NCBI GenBank assembly: GCA_036245525.1
Contig: BTPG01000002.1
Coordinates: 166,739,501 to 166,803,500 of the forward strand
DNA length: 64,000 nt
Source of the DNA: Semisulcospira habei
Lineage: Eukaryota > Mollusca > Gastropoda > Semisulcospiridae
Direction: 5' to 3'
This document shows, one piece after another, positions 34,501-39,471 of the stretch. Within the stretch, counting starts at the first letter, position 1; every line of letters starts with the position of its first letter. A program made the translations under genes and the position numbers. The notes below the pieces were generated by a model that saw only the letters and a list, made by a program, of their open reading frames with translations, ran no database searches and was not told where the DNA came from.

Positions 34501-37500
34501 CGGTTGGCTTCCGAGTATTCCCCCTGTGCCCTTACTTTGGCTGCTCTCGTGCGACTGTTGTTGACCGCTGCTTTCTTCTGCTTCCTCGCTTCTATCTTCT
34601 TCAAGGTCTGTGCCGACAGCCAGTCCTTGTGGTGGTGTTTCCTGAACCCTACAGTGTCTTTGCAGGTTGAGTTCAGCGCCTCTCTAACTGCCTTCCACTG
34701 CTGCTCTGTGGTGACCGCCTCCTCTTCATTTACTAGCTCCTGTAGCGCTTGGAACCGGTTGGACAGCACCAGTTTGAACTCTTCTCTAACTCCAGTTTCT
34801 CTCAGGAGGCCTACATTATAGCGCGGTCTTCTTGTTGTCTCTGTGCGGCTTTTCTTTAGCTTGAGCTTCATTCTTAAGGTAAGCAGATGGTGGTCTGAGG
34901 CGACATCTGCTCCCCTCCTCACTCGAACATCTTGAAGGGATCTTCTAAATTTCTTGCTAATGCAGATATGGTCTATTTGGTTCTCTGTCGTATGGTCAGG
35001 TGAGACCCAAGTTGCTTTGTGTATTCTTCTGTGTGGGAAGATGCTGCCTCCAATGACAAGTCGGTTTAGAGCACAAAAGTCTACAAACCTCTCCCCGTTC
35101 TCACTCATCTCCGAGCCTAGTCCCTGTCTCCCCATCACCTCTTCGTATCCGGTGTTGTCCTCCCCTATTTTGGCATTAAAATCGCCCATGACGATGGTGA
35201 TGTCTCGCTCCGCACATTTGTCCACGGCACTCTGGAGTCGGTCGTAGAACTCTTGTTTCTCTTCCTCGTCACTGTCATTGGTGGGCGCATAACACTGGAT
35301 GACGTTCAGCTTGAGCTTTTTCTTGGTTCTAAAGGCTGCTGTTATAATTCTTGGCCCAAGAGGTTCCCAGCCCATCAGCGCTCTCTGTGCCACTGGTGAC
35401 AGCATGAGTGCTACTCCTTCTGTATGGGGGGCATTCTCCTCTTCATGACCTGAATACAGAATCATCTCCCCACTTAACAGCCTTTTCTGGCCAGACTGCG
35501 TCCATCTGGCTTCACTGATACCTAGCAGGGAAAGGTTGTACTTTTGCATTTCCGCTGCTATCTGGGCGGCCTTGCCGCTCTGGTACATGGTCTTGACGTT
35601 CCATGTGCCCATGGTTGTGTCCCTGGATAGAGAGAGGCGGCTCGGTCCTGTGGCTTCCGAAGACTTCCGGCTTTCACCACAGGACGTCATAAGTCTTCTA
35701 GTAGAAGAACCTTCCTCCTCCAGGAAAGGAATTACTGTTAGTCTTTTCGTCGGCGTTTTTGTAGCTATTTCCTTTTTTGCAGGGTGGGGAAGCTTCCCCC
35801 ACACCCAACCCCCTTACTAGGAGGACCAGGGGTTTTCTGTCGGGGTCACCTTCCCTTAGACCATGTTGGTTCACGGCACCTTATTTCATTCGGTCCACCC
35901 CTCTCACGAGGGACCCCCCTATCCACCACCCAGGGGACGCGCCTCAACGCCATACGGTCCCAGCGCGAGGTGTGCTGTGGTACATTGGGGGCTAAATGGT
36001 AATCTGCCATGATAGTTCAAGGGAGGTGCCAGAATGGCTTGGCTACTCTGGGCTCCAACTCCAAGCTATTTTGGCACCATCCTTGAATCATCATGGTTCA
36101 ACATCCATCATCTTCAACCTTGGGGCTCAGTGTATTTAACCTTTTGGTTGTCAGTAGCATGGTCACGATTCTTGCAGGAATCATAGCAACAACAATCGCT
36201 ACCAACAGCCAAAGGTAAGAGCCCACATCACAGGACATTGCTATGATACATTGCTAATTCATAACTCCATCAAAGTTATGGCTCAAAAGTTAAACTTATC
36301 AATACAAACAGCTCTACCGACAGCTAAAGGGTTAAATCTTATGCAAAACTGACACAATGGCAGCATCATATTCCTGCACCTGTGTACAAGTAATGCAACC
36401 TGGTGACACGCTAATCAGGCACTACAAATAAATGATTTTTAGCATAGTCCATCCATCTTCAACAGTAGTTATGTTGGCACTTAGTAAATAAAGTAATTCC
36501 TCTCACCATTCAAGACTTAGTAAATAAAGTAATTCCTCTCACCATTCAAGACAGATGTCTGTGCAAGAGTATTACGAGAAAACAATCGAATTGTGTGATT
36601 GCTGCTGGTCGCTGCCACAAGACTGTCTGGCTCATCTCTGTAACAAGTGAAAAGACATTTTGCAAACATTAACTCATTCGTGGCCAGCCGCATCCAGATG
36701 CGCAGCATAAGCTGCACATCTGGATGCGGCTGGTCGCGAATGAGTTAAAATGATCAATACAACACCATGCACCTCAACCCTAACTGCAATATTAAATCGG
36801 TGTAGCCTCAATGCACTACAGCAGGAGATGAAACAATCATGATCATTCAAGGCTTGTGCCAGATTAGCTTGGCACCATCAGGCACCAAGCTAATCTGGTA
36901 CTACACTTGAATTGTCATGGTTGATGCACCTCCTAGTCCTACAATGGATACATACAGGCTTTCCGTTATCAGAAAGTTCTCTGTATTTGACGGACAAATT
37001 CTGACTGGGACTGACAAATCTTGAGAAAAAAAAACCTTTACCCTGCCATGTTTCAAGTACATGATGGACTGTAGAGCCTGGGACAGATGCTGAGCTTGCG
37101 GGAAGCCTGTACATAGATGTTTGGGGTCAAGCGACCCTTCCACACTACAGCAGTTATTATAAATGAGATCTGGATCATCCTTGATAGTTTAAGGGTGATG
37201 CTAGCATACTTTGCTGCTATTTTGACACCATCCTAGACCTGTCAGGGTCAATCTGCCTCCTGCATTACAGGCCAGTTGTATGCACATGACAATGGGCCTC
37301 TGCGTCCCTCACACTTTAATTTTGATATGTATCCTAGTCACATACACACACACACACATAAAATCAGACAATGTTATCATGATAAAATAAAGACTGTAGA
37401 TCAATATAATGAAATGTGTAAAATTGTTTTAAACCCATACTTTGGCTGTGCTGCAATGTCCATCACATAGTCTGCTTCAGTCTTTTCCAAAGACACCGCT

Positions 37501-37556
37501 GACTTGTGTTGCAAACCAAGCTTTTGCAAAGATCTACTCAAATCGGTCACCTCCAT
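13010..37556 (-). CDS. WDR89: WDR89-like WD40 repeat protein gene (split, 12 exons)
   Basis: Reconstructed coding exons, 5' to 3' on the minus strand: 37556-37441, 36637-36543, 31665-31581, 29282-29233, 28672-28564, 27842-27779, 24948-24813, 16611-16532, 14776-14732, 14308-14081, 13385-13296 and, tentatively, 13222-13010. Every junction has AG/GT and the phases match, giving 366 continuous codons over exons 1-11. WD40 signatures include SSSHDRTVRIWD, VCAGTEKAGEDVYLLFWD, VLSGSTDGLLNVFD, YVYCVTHMDTWHVWD, LVAGSHTGTLHMLD and LLTGGEDSLLCLW. Order and motifs match vertebrate WDR89 (about 390 residues), a beta-propeller protein of poorly known function. Introns are full of transposons. No stop or frameshift was seen in exons 1-11. 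Transcription start and poly(A) site were not identified. Confidence 0.85.
13041..13132. repeat. P2 palindromic element
   Basis: Begins ttaatccttcggccgtcggt and folds on tgattcctgccggaatcatc, ending in agccacagggt. Other P2 copies: 17513-17592, 24575-24655, 24995-25083, 32405-32496, 36135-36215. Better copies are bounded by TTAA with CCCTTT-like ends. Confidence 0.7.
13296..13385 (-). CDS. WDR89: WDR89 exon 11
   Basis: Acceptor ttttcttacag before 13385, donor CAG|GTACTG after 13296; 90 bp, phase 0 to 0. Encodes TETLLTGGEDSLLCLWSPGA, the last WD blade, corresponding to the LLTGGEDAQLLLW segment of vertebrate WDR89. Confidence 0.85.
13386..14080. other. Intron 10 with repeat debris
   Basis: Contains no exon that I can see. 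A GC-rich palindrome lies at about 13715-13790 (cgagggccacagtgggccc paired with gggcccactgcggccatcg-like sequence). A block of ggtgacc/ggtggtc-type repeats at 13545-13700 looks like an old transposon end. Confidence 0.45.
14081..14308 (-). CDS. WDR89: WDR89 exon 10
   Basis: Acceptor taagcgtag before 14308, donor AAG|GTAATT after 14081; 228 bp, phase 0 to 0. Encodes GVDYLVDCFSG, GWVLVAGSHTGTLHMLDISH and LEGGHTDTVRCLHWDSK, matching the vertebrate VIGGTNKGRIHLMN...LQGGHAATVRSFCW region. The donor end is tandemly duplicated: a ~48-bp segment at 14078-14115 recurs as a slightly diverged copy at about 14030-14068, which also carries a GTAATT. Confidence 0.85.
14309..14731. other. Intron 9
   Basis: No gene seen. 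At about 14355-14395 there is half of a GC-rich palindrome (gccatcgggccggcatcagc), related to the hairpin at 45180-45265. Confidence 0.4.
14732..14776 (-). CDS. WDR89: WDR89 exon 9 (microexon)
   Basis: A 45-bp microexon, acceptor tttttacag, donor CAG|GTAAGC. Encodes GDSIQQITNIKEQLQ in phase 0, equivalent to EPVTRLNIQDVREVVN in vertebrate WDR89. It was recognised by phase compatibility with both neighbours. Confidence 0.8.
14882..14944. repeat. (GT)n microsatellite
   Basis: About 31 GT units, with a short (AAT)n tract at about 15038-15053 nearby. Both lie in intron 8 of WDR89. Confidence 0.95.
15719..16474. mobile_element. Non-autonomous DNA transposon, CAGGGCTCGAAATTA ends
   Basis: Terminal inverted repeats: cagggctagaaattaa at 15719 and the complement of gctaatttcgagccctg ending at 16474. 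The direct repeat caaat sits next to both ends (15714-15718 and 16475-16479). G/C-rich subterminal stretches (gggccaccgggccc; ggccccgggcccccg) lie inside. No transposase is visible. Superfamily unresolved; CAGGG ends suggest a hAT-like element, though hAT duplications are normally 8 bp. Confidence 0.7.
16495..16525. repeat. (GA)n microsatellite
   Basis: Interrupted GA repeats immediately beside the splice donor of WDR89 exon 8. On the coding strand the intron begins gtgatttctctctctc. Confidence 0.85.
16532..16611 (-). CDS. WDR89: WDR89 exon 8
   Basis: Acceptor gctcgagcag, donor GAG|GTGATT; 80 bp, phase 1 in, phase 0 out. Encodes WCGSGGPRYVYCVTHMDTWH then VWDYDE, matching vertebrate GWSGKGYKQIYCMTHDEGFY then WWD. 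It lies about 8.2 kb from exon 7 because DIRS 3 occupies the intron. Confidence 0.85.
16669..17433. mobile_element. Non-autonomous DNA transposon with TTTACACTTGCA ends
   Basis: The left end atttacacttgcaacccggg is mirrored at the right end (complement of ccgggttgatgtgcaagtgtaaac). Subterminal aacccaggttgaa motifs repeat at both ends in nested inverted order. About 765 bp with no transposase; an internal short frame at 16866-17147 matches nothing I recognise. Structure suggests a PIF/Harbinger- or Kolobok-like MITE, but this is not established. Confidence 0.6.
17513..17592. repeat. P2 palindromic element
   Basis: Contains cctttagttgtcggtagtgg...ccgctactaactg around a tgcttcctgcaagaatt core; a diverged copy in WDR89 intron 7. 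Confidence 0.6.
17593..17760. repeat. P1 palindromic element, left part, split by DIRS 3
   Basis: Contains the P1 core hairpin (gattagcttggcgccattag meeting its complement) and the flank cctccaaaatttgggaaa. The rest of the element (tggctatggagttaaa) lies at 24555-24570, after DIRS 3. Other P1 copies, such as 31704-31916, read continuously across the same junction. Confidence 0.75.
18010..18118. repeat. ICR of DIRS element 3
   Basis: gtaataccatcggtaagtat and ttaccgatggtattacactt face each other across an A/T-rich segment. The two halves equal the outer ends of the left and right terminal repeats, and the mid-point fixes the element ends at 17761 and 24554. Confidence 0.75.
18123..18446 (-). 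pseudogene. DIRS 3 tyrosine recombinase catalytic remnant
   Basis: The 107-residue frame keeps the H-x-x-R box as NAAHEVRTRAASSAA. In another frame, near 18300-18360, WRAESTFARCYLRDFSS preserves the nucleophile tyrosine region, so a frameshift separates the two. Compare RAHEVRAMAKSIAF and STFARFYLRDLAG in DIRS 2. Confidence 0.7.
18927..19607 (-). pseudogene. DIRS 3 recombinase N-terminal remnant
   Basis: Residues about 150-190 read QLAGCFLGGFHLLRTAPFTV then QDYLTMIADSYRRF, aligning with LAEFFLWLFG...IRGYLAMIADTYRDLG of DIRS 2. The rest of the frame shows no similarity, indicating decay. Confidence 0.6.
19608..20817. other. DIRS 3 interior, no recognisable RT or RNase H
   Basis: By position this should encode RT and RNase H. 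No intact motif is found in any frame, and about 1.2 kb is too short for both. I infer deletion plus decay. Confidence 0.4.
20818..21021 (-). pseudogene. DIRS 3 Gag remnant
   Basis: Contains RVQAFKSLPLLVGF, aligned with QVKRFKSLPQPPGF in DIRS 1 and 2. It is short and lacks the rest of the domain, but its place relative to the recombinase remnants agrees with DIRS order. Confidence 0.5.
21614..22340. other. DIRS 3 5' leader region
   Basis: No coding motif is seen. It lies upstream of the Gag remnant and grades into the tandem repeats that start near 22340. Confidence 0.35.
22340..23640. repeat. Tandem repeats with shrinking period in DIRS 3 leader
   Basis: The landmark (t)acg(c/t)tctctgyggga recurs at about 22831, 22924, 23017, 23113, 23209, 23285, 23361, 23437, 23486, 23535 and 23584. 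The spacing is therefore 93-96 bp four times, 76 bp three times and 49 bp three times. The shorter units are deletions of the longer one (cgaagtccctgttcctgcct). A fold-back retroposon fragment sits between outer units at about 22683-22765. No coding capacity is likely. Confidence 0.85.
24360..24554. repeat. Right inverted terminal repeat of DIRS element 3
   Basis: Complement of 17790-17960. Ends gtgttttgagaaaacaaa at 24554, then P1 sequence (tggctatggagttaaa) resumes. Confidence 0.8.
24575..24655. repeat. P2 palindromic element
   Basis: ggcattttagtcgcaatgat paired with atcatcgtgacaaacgttct; diverged copy. Confidence 0.6.
24813..24948 (-). CDS. WDR89: WDR89 exon 7
   Basis: Acceptor gtttttgcag, 136 bp, phase 0 in, phase 1 out. 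Encodes VKCHPSMDRYVLSGSTDGLL, NVFDLVEKSEDDALMFTFN and TEATVV. The donor (TTC|GTACAC) is weak, but it is the GT that keeps phase with exon 8. Intronic sequence beyond it runs into half a P1 hairpin at 24740-24760. Confidence 0.8.
24995..25083. repeat. P2 palindromic element
   Basis: From ctaacactttggctgtcggt to gacaaagggttaa; core gattcctgaaggaatc. Its terminal TTAA (25080-25083) is also the first TTAA of the P1 element that follows. Confidence 0.75.
25080..25290. repeat. P1 palindromic element
   Basis: Starts ttaacccttttagccccaag, ends gaatgggttaa. Core hairpin of about 45 bp per arm (tagtgccagattagcttggc then gcc ttca ggc and complement). TTAA at both ends and CCCTTT-like termini resemble piggyBac-type non-autonomous elements. 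Confidence 0.8.
25309..25426. repeat. 24-bp minisatellite
   Basis: About five copies of tgtgtgtgatggtactgttt plus acag, one with a single substitution. It lies in WDR89 intron 6. Confidence 0.9.
25427..25918. other. Intronic region, unassigned
   Basis: A plus-strand 111-codon frame (25508-25843) is present but has no recognised domain and lies in an intron of the opposite strand. No other structure is seen. Confidence 0.4.
26616..27563 (+). pseudogene. LINE B2 reverse transcriptase C-terminal fragment
   Basis: About 315 codons without interruption from ALVAHTERALQRITSCFADD to a stop near 27561. The catalytic palm motifs are absent because of 5' truncation, so it cannot be enzymatic. The apparent start at 26592 lies in the host LTR and is fortuitous. 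Confidence 0.85.
26616..27593 (+). mobile_element. LINE B2, 5'-truncated, nested in LTR F1
   Basis: Flanked by the 12-bp duplication acaactacaact (26604-26615 and 27594-27605). Encodes only the C-terminal third of the LINE B protein: thumb and tail (FTYLGCIITSDAKLDKELDN; LLYGSESWALYRSQLRLLER; RWAGHVSRMEDHRLPKI) and a final zinc-finger-like FPCSHCGRTCLSWIGLRSHE. It is nearly identical to 59090-60120, so the family moved fairly recently. The 3' end is gaagtcaagccaagaag, without a long A tail. Confidence 0.9.
27779..27842 (-). CDS. WDR89: WDR89 exon 6
   Basis: Acceptor atcttctccag, donor CAG|GTGTGT; 64 bp, phase 2 in, phase 0 out. Encodes DRRKGTLLGCYSESHDDDIT plus Q, matching WDARMNSQ...LGAYSETHSDDVTQ of vertebrate WDR89. 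Confidence 0.85.
27843..28290. other. Intron 5, little structure
   Basis: Contains an H3-type hairpin half-pair at about 28062-28140 (gcaagaggcatacattctca). No exon is seen. Confidence 0.4.
28292..28415. repeat. Long palindrome, GGGCCAGTTGCATGAGCAAG family
   Basis: Arms of about 60 bp, almost perfect, meeting at ggtgcgccgctatagcggcg. Ends ggggccagttgcatgagcaa and its complement. Typical of a MITE; no ORF. Confidence 0.8.
28564..28672 (-). CDS. WDR89: WDR89 exon 5
   Basis: Acceptor atactcctgcag, donor CTG|GTGAGT; 109 bp. Encodes EGEAHCSLLCAGVNVSDRIV then CAGTEKAGEDVYLLF(W), matching FDINCNDHIICAGTEKVDDD of vertebrate WDR89. Intron 5 begins next to a long T/G homopolymer at about 28533-28557. 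Confidence 0.85.
28690..29200. other. Intron 4, little structure
   Basis: A 30-bp direct duplication (atcaggatcctctttctcac plus atggat) lies at about 28990-29045. A plus-strand frame at 28848-29108 has no recognised domain. Confidence 0.4.
29233..29282 (-). CDS. WDR89: WDR89 exon 4
   Basis: Acceptor attttttcag, donor AAG|GTAATA; 50 bp, phase 2 in, phase 1 out. Encodes (R)IWDPRTSISKEVQLFQ, completing the SSSHDRTVRIWD blade started in exon 3. Confidence 0.85.
29300..29640. mobile_element. Large fold-back element with small ORF
   Basis: Palindrome centred at 29446 (catcctcaatcgaggatg), arms of about 130-170 bp. Each arm matches the unit of the 46255-47745 tandem array (cagcgctggacagacaaaca; gcgtatttctctgtgggctg). 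The right arm carries an uninterrupted 57-codon ORF and the left arm carries the same frame in antisense. It lies in WDR89 intron 3, just upstream of exon 4. Confidence 0.8.
29453..29626 (+). CDS. Small hydrophobic Cys-containing ORF (57 aa), repeat-borne
   Basis: Starts MEMIVLFYTCVFLCGLAIGC: a hydrophobic N-terminal stretch like a signal peptide or membrane anchor. A Gly-rich turn (VIGGGRGSNC) and RCDSPWFVYN...LVCEY follow. The stop (TAA) falls at nearly the same codon as in the array copies at 46607-47525. No family recognised. It may be a captured host exon or chance conservation within a young repeat. Confidence 0.35.
   Translation: MEMIVLFYTCVFLCGLAIGCVIGGGRGSNCLSVQRCDSPWFVYNSSSASLTYLVCEY
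29707..29921. repeat. P1-type palindrome with TTAACTCATTC ends
   Basis: From ttaactcattctgcctgcga to gggcacaatgagttaa, core ttggcgcctataggcgccaa. Same core hairpin as P1 but different termini, close to the hairpins at 36669-36748 and 55255-55335. Confidence 0.75.
29922..30149. other. Intron 3 segment without recognised feature
   Basis: No gene, RNA or repeat identified. Confidence 0.3.
30150..30333. repeat. P1 palindromic element, diverged
   Basis: Contains atggccgtgactcccagatt, the core gttagcttggcgccatcaga, and cgtccgggctaaatgggttg; core arms carry several mismatches. Confidence 0.65.
31020..31408 (+). mobile_element. tRNA-derived SINE
   Basis: Head resembles a tRNA promoter: A box tggcgcagtggttaaggc and B box ggttcgattac, 5' end gggggcggtcc. 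The 389-bp insert is flanked by atgtga (31014-31019 and 31409-31414) and splits one copy of the WDR89 exon 3 array. The tail (gataaagcgcctatttaatg) resembles the 3' end of LINE D (agataagcgcattataaata). Confidence 0.75.
31581..31665 (-). CDS. WDR89: WDR89 exon 3
   Basis: Acceptor ctgttttcag, donor CAG|GTAGGT; 85 bp, phase 1 in, phase 2 out. Encodes HKDVVSAIQFLHSEPDLVLS then SSHDRTV, a WD40 blade. It is the functional first unit of the tandem array. Confidence 0.85.
31704..31916. repeat. P1 palindromic element
   Basis: ttaacccatttaaccccatg to gctaaatgggttaa; core gattagcttggcgccttcag and complement, almost perfect. Confidence 0.8.
32080..32293. repeat. P1 palindromic element
   Basis: ttaacccttttagccccaag to gaggctaaaagggttaa. 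The whole element is close to the copy at 25080-25290. TTAA at both ends. Confidence 0.8.
32405..32496. repeat. P2 palindromic element
   Basis: ttaacactttggctgttggc to gacagccaaagggttaa; core gattcctgtaggaatc. It shares its last TTAA (32493-32496) with the following P1 copy. Confidence 0.75.
32669..35970 (-). mobile_element. LINE A2, near full-length RTE-like element, WDR89 intron 2
   Basis: 3302 bp between exact 13-bp target duplications tgtgctgtggtac (32656-32668 and 35971-35983). 3' end (TTAC)n on the plus strand. About 165 bp of leader precede the first ATG. It is the longest of three copies and has one 1-nt deletion. The antisense orientation matches WDR89 transcription. Confidence 0.92.
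32677..35804 (-). pseudogene. LINE A2 endonuclease/reverse transcriptase
   Basis: From MWGKLPHPAKK at 35804 a single frame runs 851 codons: APE endonuclease (GTWNVKTMYQSGK, HTEGVALMLSP, MGDFNAKIGED, SDHHLL), a basic linker, and RT ([45 protein letters not shown]). Near 33265 one base is missing (gatagtgaagg against gataggtgaagg), so the C-terminal 167 residues (32677-33180; [31 protein letters not shown]) follow in another frame. It would be an intact protein of about 1030 residues but for that. Database relatives are often mislabelled craniofacial development protein 2. Confidence 0.88.
36135..36215. repeat. P2 palindromic element, degraded
   Basis: ttaaccttttggttgtcagt to caacagccaaaggtaa, core gattcttgcaggaatc. 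A diverged P1 hairpin precedes it (36008-36110), and a half P2 follows at about 36300-36332. Confidence 0.6.
36479..36550. repeat. Exact 36-bp tandem duplication across the exon 2 donor
   Basis: 36479-36514 and 36515-36550 are identical (acttagtaaataaagtaatt...). The unit includes the last 8 bases of exon 2 and the GTGAGAGG donor, so a second identical donor lies 36 bp into the intron. Using it would put a TAA in frame. Confidence 0.9.
36543..36637 (-). CDS. WDR89: WDR89 exon 2
   Basis: Acceptor cttgttacag, donor ATG|GTGAGA; 95 bp, phase 2 in, phase 1 out. Encodes DEPDSLVAATSSNHTIRLFS then RNTLAQTSVLN, the first blade (compare LVAVLCSNGSIRIYD in vertebrate WDR89). Confidence 0.85.
36669..36748. 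repeat. Hairpin with TTAACTCATTCG ends
   Basis: ttaactcattcgtggccagc pairs with its complement around cagcataagctg; TTAA at both ends. It is close in ends to 55255-55335. Confidence 0.8.
36800..37270. repeat. Diverged P1 hairpins in WDR89 intron 1
   Basis: One copy at about 36815-36945 (gattagcttggcaccatcag) and a poorer one at about 37170-37265 (cttgatagtttaagggtgat). No exon is visible between. Confidence 0.55.
37441..37556 (-). CDS. WDR89: WDR89 exon 1 (first coding exon)
   Basis: ATG at 37556 in the context aagtATGg, a good eukaryotic start. Encodes MEVTDLSRSLQKLGLQHKSA then VSLEKTEADYVMDIAAQP; donor AAA|GTATGG, phase 2. The corresponding N-terminus of vertebrate WDR89 is similarly short and variable. 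The frame stays open upstream but has no further ATG. No 5' UTR exon was identified. Confidence 0.75.
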
Positions 37557-38035
37557 ACTTAAAATTAATTTAAAGCAGTCAACCAAATGCGATGGATATG
37601 CTCTTTAAAACAGCAACACGTGGAGTTGTTTTGATCTAATCAAAGGGAGTCAATCTCAACTTGTGGTAAATGGACGCGCACCTGACGGCACCTATTCTCC
37701 GCAGTGCTTCCTTGCCAAACCTTGTCAAGTAAATAAGATACCCTAAGTGTTGTCTCCCTACAGACTTGTTTCTGAGTTGGCACGGTCATTTCGAAGCGAA
37801 TAAAGTATACTACCCCCAAGAAGTGATTGCCTGTCAACTCACCCATAATGTATGTAACCCACGTCATCCAAGATACGAGTCGGCTCGGCAAAGTAAAGGA
37901 TCAAGTCGCCCGAGATACGAGTCAAGTCACCCAAACAAGGGTCAGGTCGCCCAAGACAACAGTCAACTCGCCCAAGATCGTTTGCTTGCTTGTTCCTATA
38001 CTTTGCGAATGTTCTGCGTGGTGCGTATAGGTGTG
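37557..38035. other. Presumed WDR89 upstream region
   Basis: No coding sequence. A degenerate short tandem repeat of about 20 bp (caagtcgcccgagatacgag) covers about 37862-37985. Promoter elements cannot be assigned with confidence. Confidence 0.4.
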
Positions 38036-38160
38036 CAGGGGCGGATCAGTTACCTCGAGAGGGGTGGTGGTGTTGGTTGTTCGAAAAGTGAATGGGTGGG
38101 GAGAGGGGAGGTGCCGGGGAGGGGTGGGGAAGACAAATGTTTATAAGCCTCTTGCCATCT
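38036..38160. repeat. CAGGGGCGGATC-type MITE end
   Basis: caggggcggatcagttacct followed by a G-rich tract. The same terminus occurs at 42652 and in the complement at 58074. Confidence 0.5.
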
Positions 38161-38232
38161 TTTCACCGCCAAAACCCCGGTAGCTGGACTCACAATCCAA
38201 AAACGGATTTGTTCAATAGCATGTCCGTTGAA

Positions 38233-39000
38233 GAACTCGCCTGACTGATTGTTAAGTAGAACCGCGCTGCAGGCGTTCTTGTAAAGCGCTTCTATCATTT
38301 GGATCAGTCCCTCCTCTATGTTGAACGATCTCATGACTTGCCAGAGTCCGTCGTGCCAGACGCGATCAAATGCTTTCCTGAAATCAATGAAGTTGTGGTA
38401 GAGTTCGCGCTGATGCTGCAGATGTTTCTCGATCAGGACGTGGCAGTTGAAAATCTGCTCTACAGTGCTTCTTCCAACTCTGAAGCCAGCCTGTTCTTCT
38501 GCCAGCAGTTCCTCGGCGAAAGTTTTGAGGCGGTTGAGAATGATTCTAAGCATTACTTTGCTAGGGTGACTTATCAGACTGATAGTTCTGTAGTTCTGGC
38601 ACTGTTTCAGGTTTCCTTTCTTGGGGAGCGGGATCACTAGAGACTGTGTCCATTCTACTGGCCATTTCTTTTGCTCCCAGATCTTTTGACAGAGTGTAGT
38701 GAGGACCTTCGTTGTTACTTCTCCTCCATGTTTCAACAGTTCAGCAGGTACGTTGTCTACACCTGGAGACTTTCCTCCCTTCAGGCCGCGTACGGCTGCT
38801 TCCACCTCTTCAGCTAACACTGGCAGGTCTTCAGCCTTCCTGGCCCCAGCCTGGTTGTTTTGGAGGATGCTGGTGTCTGGCTCAGCCTTGTAGTTATACA
38901 AGTCTCGGCAGTACTCAGTCCATCTGTTTAGTACAGCAGTGTTTTCCGTAAGGAGTTGGCCGCTGCTGTCTTCGATGACTGTGGCTGTTCGCTGTTGATC
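38233..39000 (-). pseudogene. LINE C RT, inverted 5' segment
   Basis: Read on the minus strand from 39000: DQQRTATVIEDSSGQLLTEN, LNRWTEYCRDLYN, GGKSPGVDNVPAELLKHGG, NLKQCQNYRTISLISHPSK (RT fingers), AEEQAGFRVGRSTVEQI, NFIDFRKAFDRVWH (motif A). Open, without stops, but joined in reverse to the rest of the gene. Confidence 0.85.
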
Positions 39001-39471
39001 GGTGTCCGTCAAGGATGCCTGCTCTCTCCTGTCCTTTTCAACATATTCCTGGAGAAGATCATGCAGGAAACCCTCCACGACCACCATACTTCAATCTCTA
39101 TTGGTGGCAGATCCCTCTGCAATCTTCGATTCGCAGACGACATTGACCTCATGGCAGGCAGCAATAGTGAGCTCCAAAACTTGACAGACAAACTTTCAAG
39201 TAGCGCAGGGTCTTATGGCATGGAGATCAGTACGGATAAAAGCAAAGTGATGATCAACACCACAAGCGACAGCAGCAGCAACATTCACATGAACGGCCAG
39301 AAGCTAGAAGAGGTCAATAGCTTCAAGTACTTGGGAGCCACCCTGTCCAAAGACGGTAGTTGCATAGCAGAGATCCGTATCAGGATAGGTACAGCAACAT
39401 CCGCAATGGCCAGGCTGGACAGGATATGGCGAAGTAACTCCATCAGCTTCACCATCAAGTACAGGCTTTAT
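39001..39471 (+). pseudogene. LINE C RT, middle segment
   Basis: Starts within motif B ([20 protein letters not shown]), then motif C (LRFADDIDLMAGS), SFKYLGATLSKDG and IKYRLY, where LINE D interrupts after the second base of the host codon series tat|aag. The frame resumes exactly at 41544. Confidence 0.85.

Larger units (their letters stand above)
32493..36002. repeat. P1 palindromic element split by LINE A2
   Basis: Left part 32493-32668 (ttaaccccaatgctgcattt; core partly replaced near 32590-32610), right part from 35984 (attgggggctaaatggtaa). The LINE target duplication lies in the P1 flank that in other copies reads ctcctgctgtaggg. Confidence 0.7.

Noticed and set aside
33249..35804. 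Host gene for craniofacial development protein 2 or an endonuclease
   Set aside because: The protein is the APE-RT polyprotein of LINE A with TSDs and a microsatellite tail; such names come from mis-annotated transposons.
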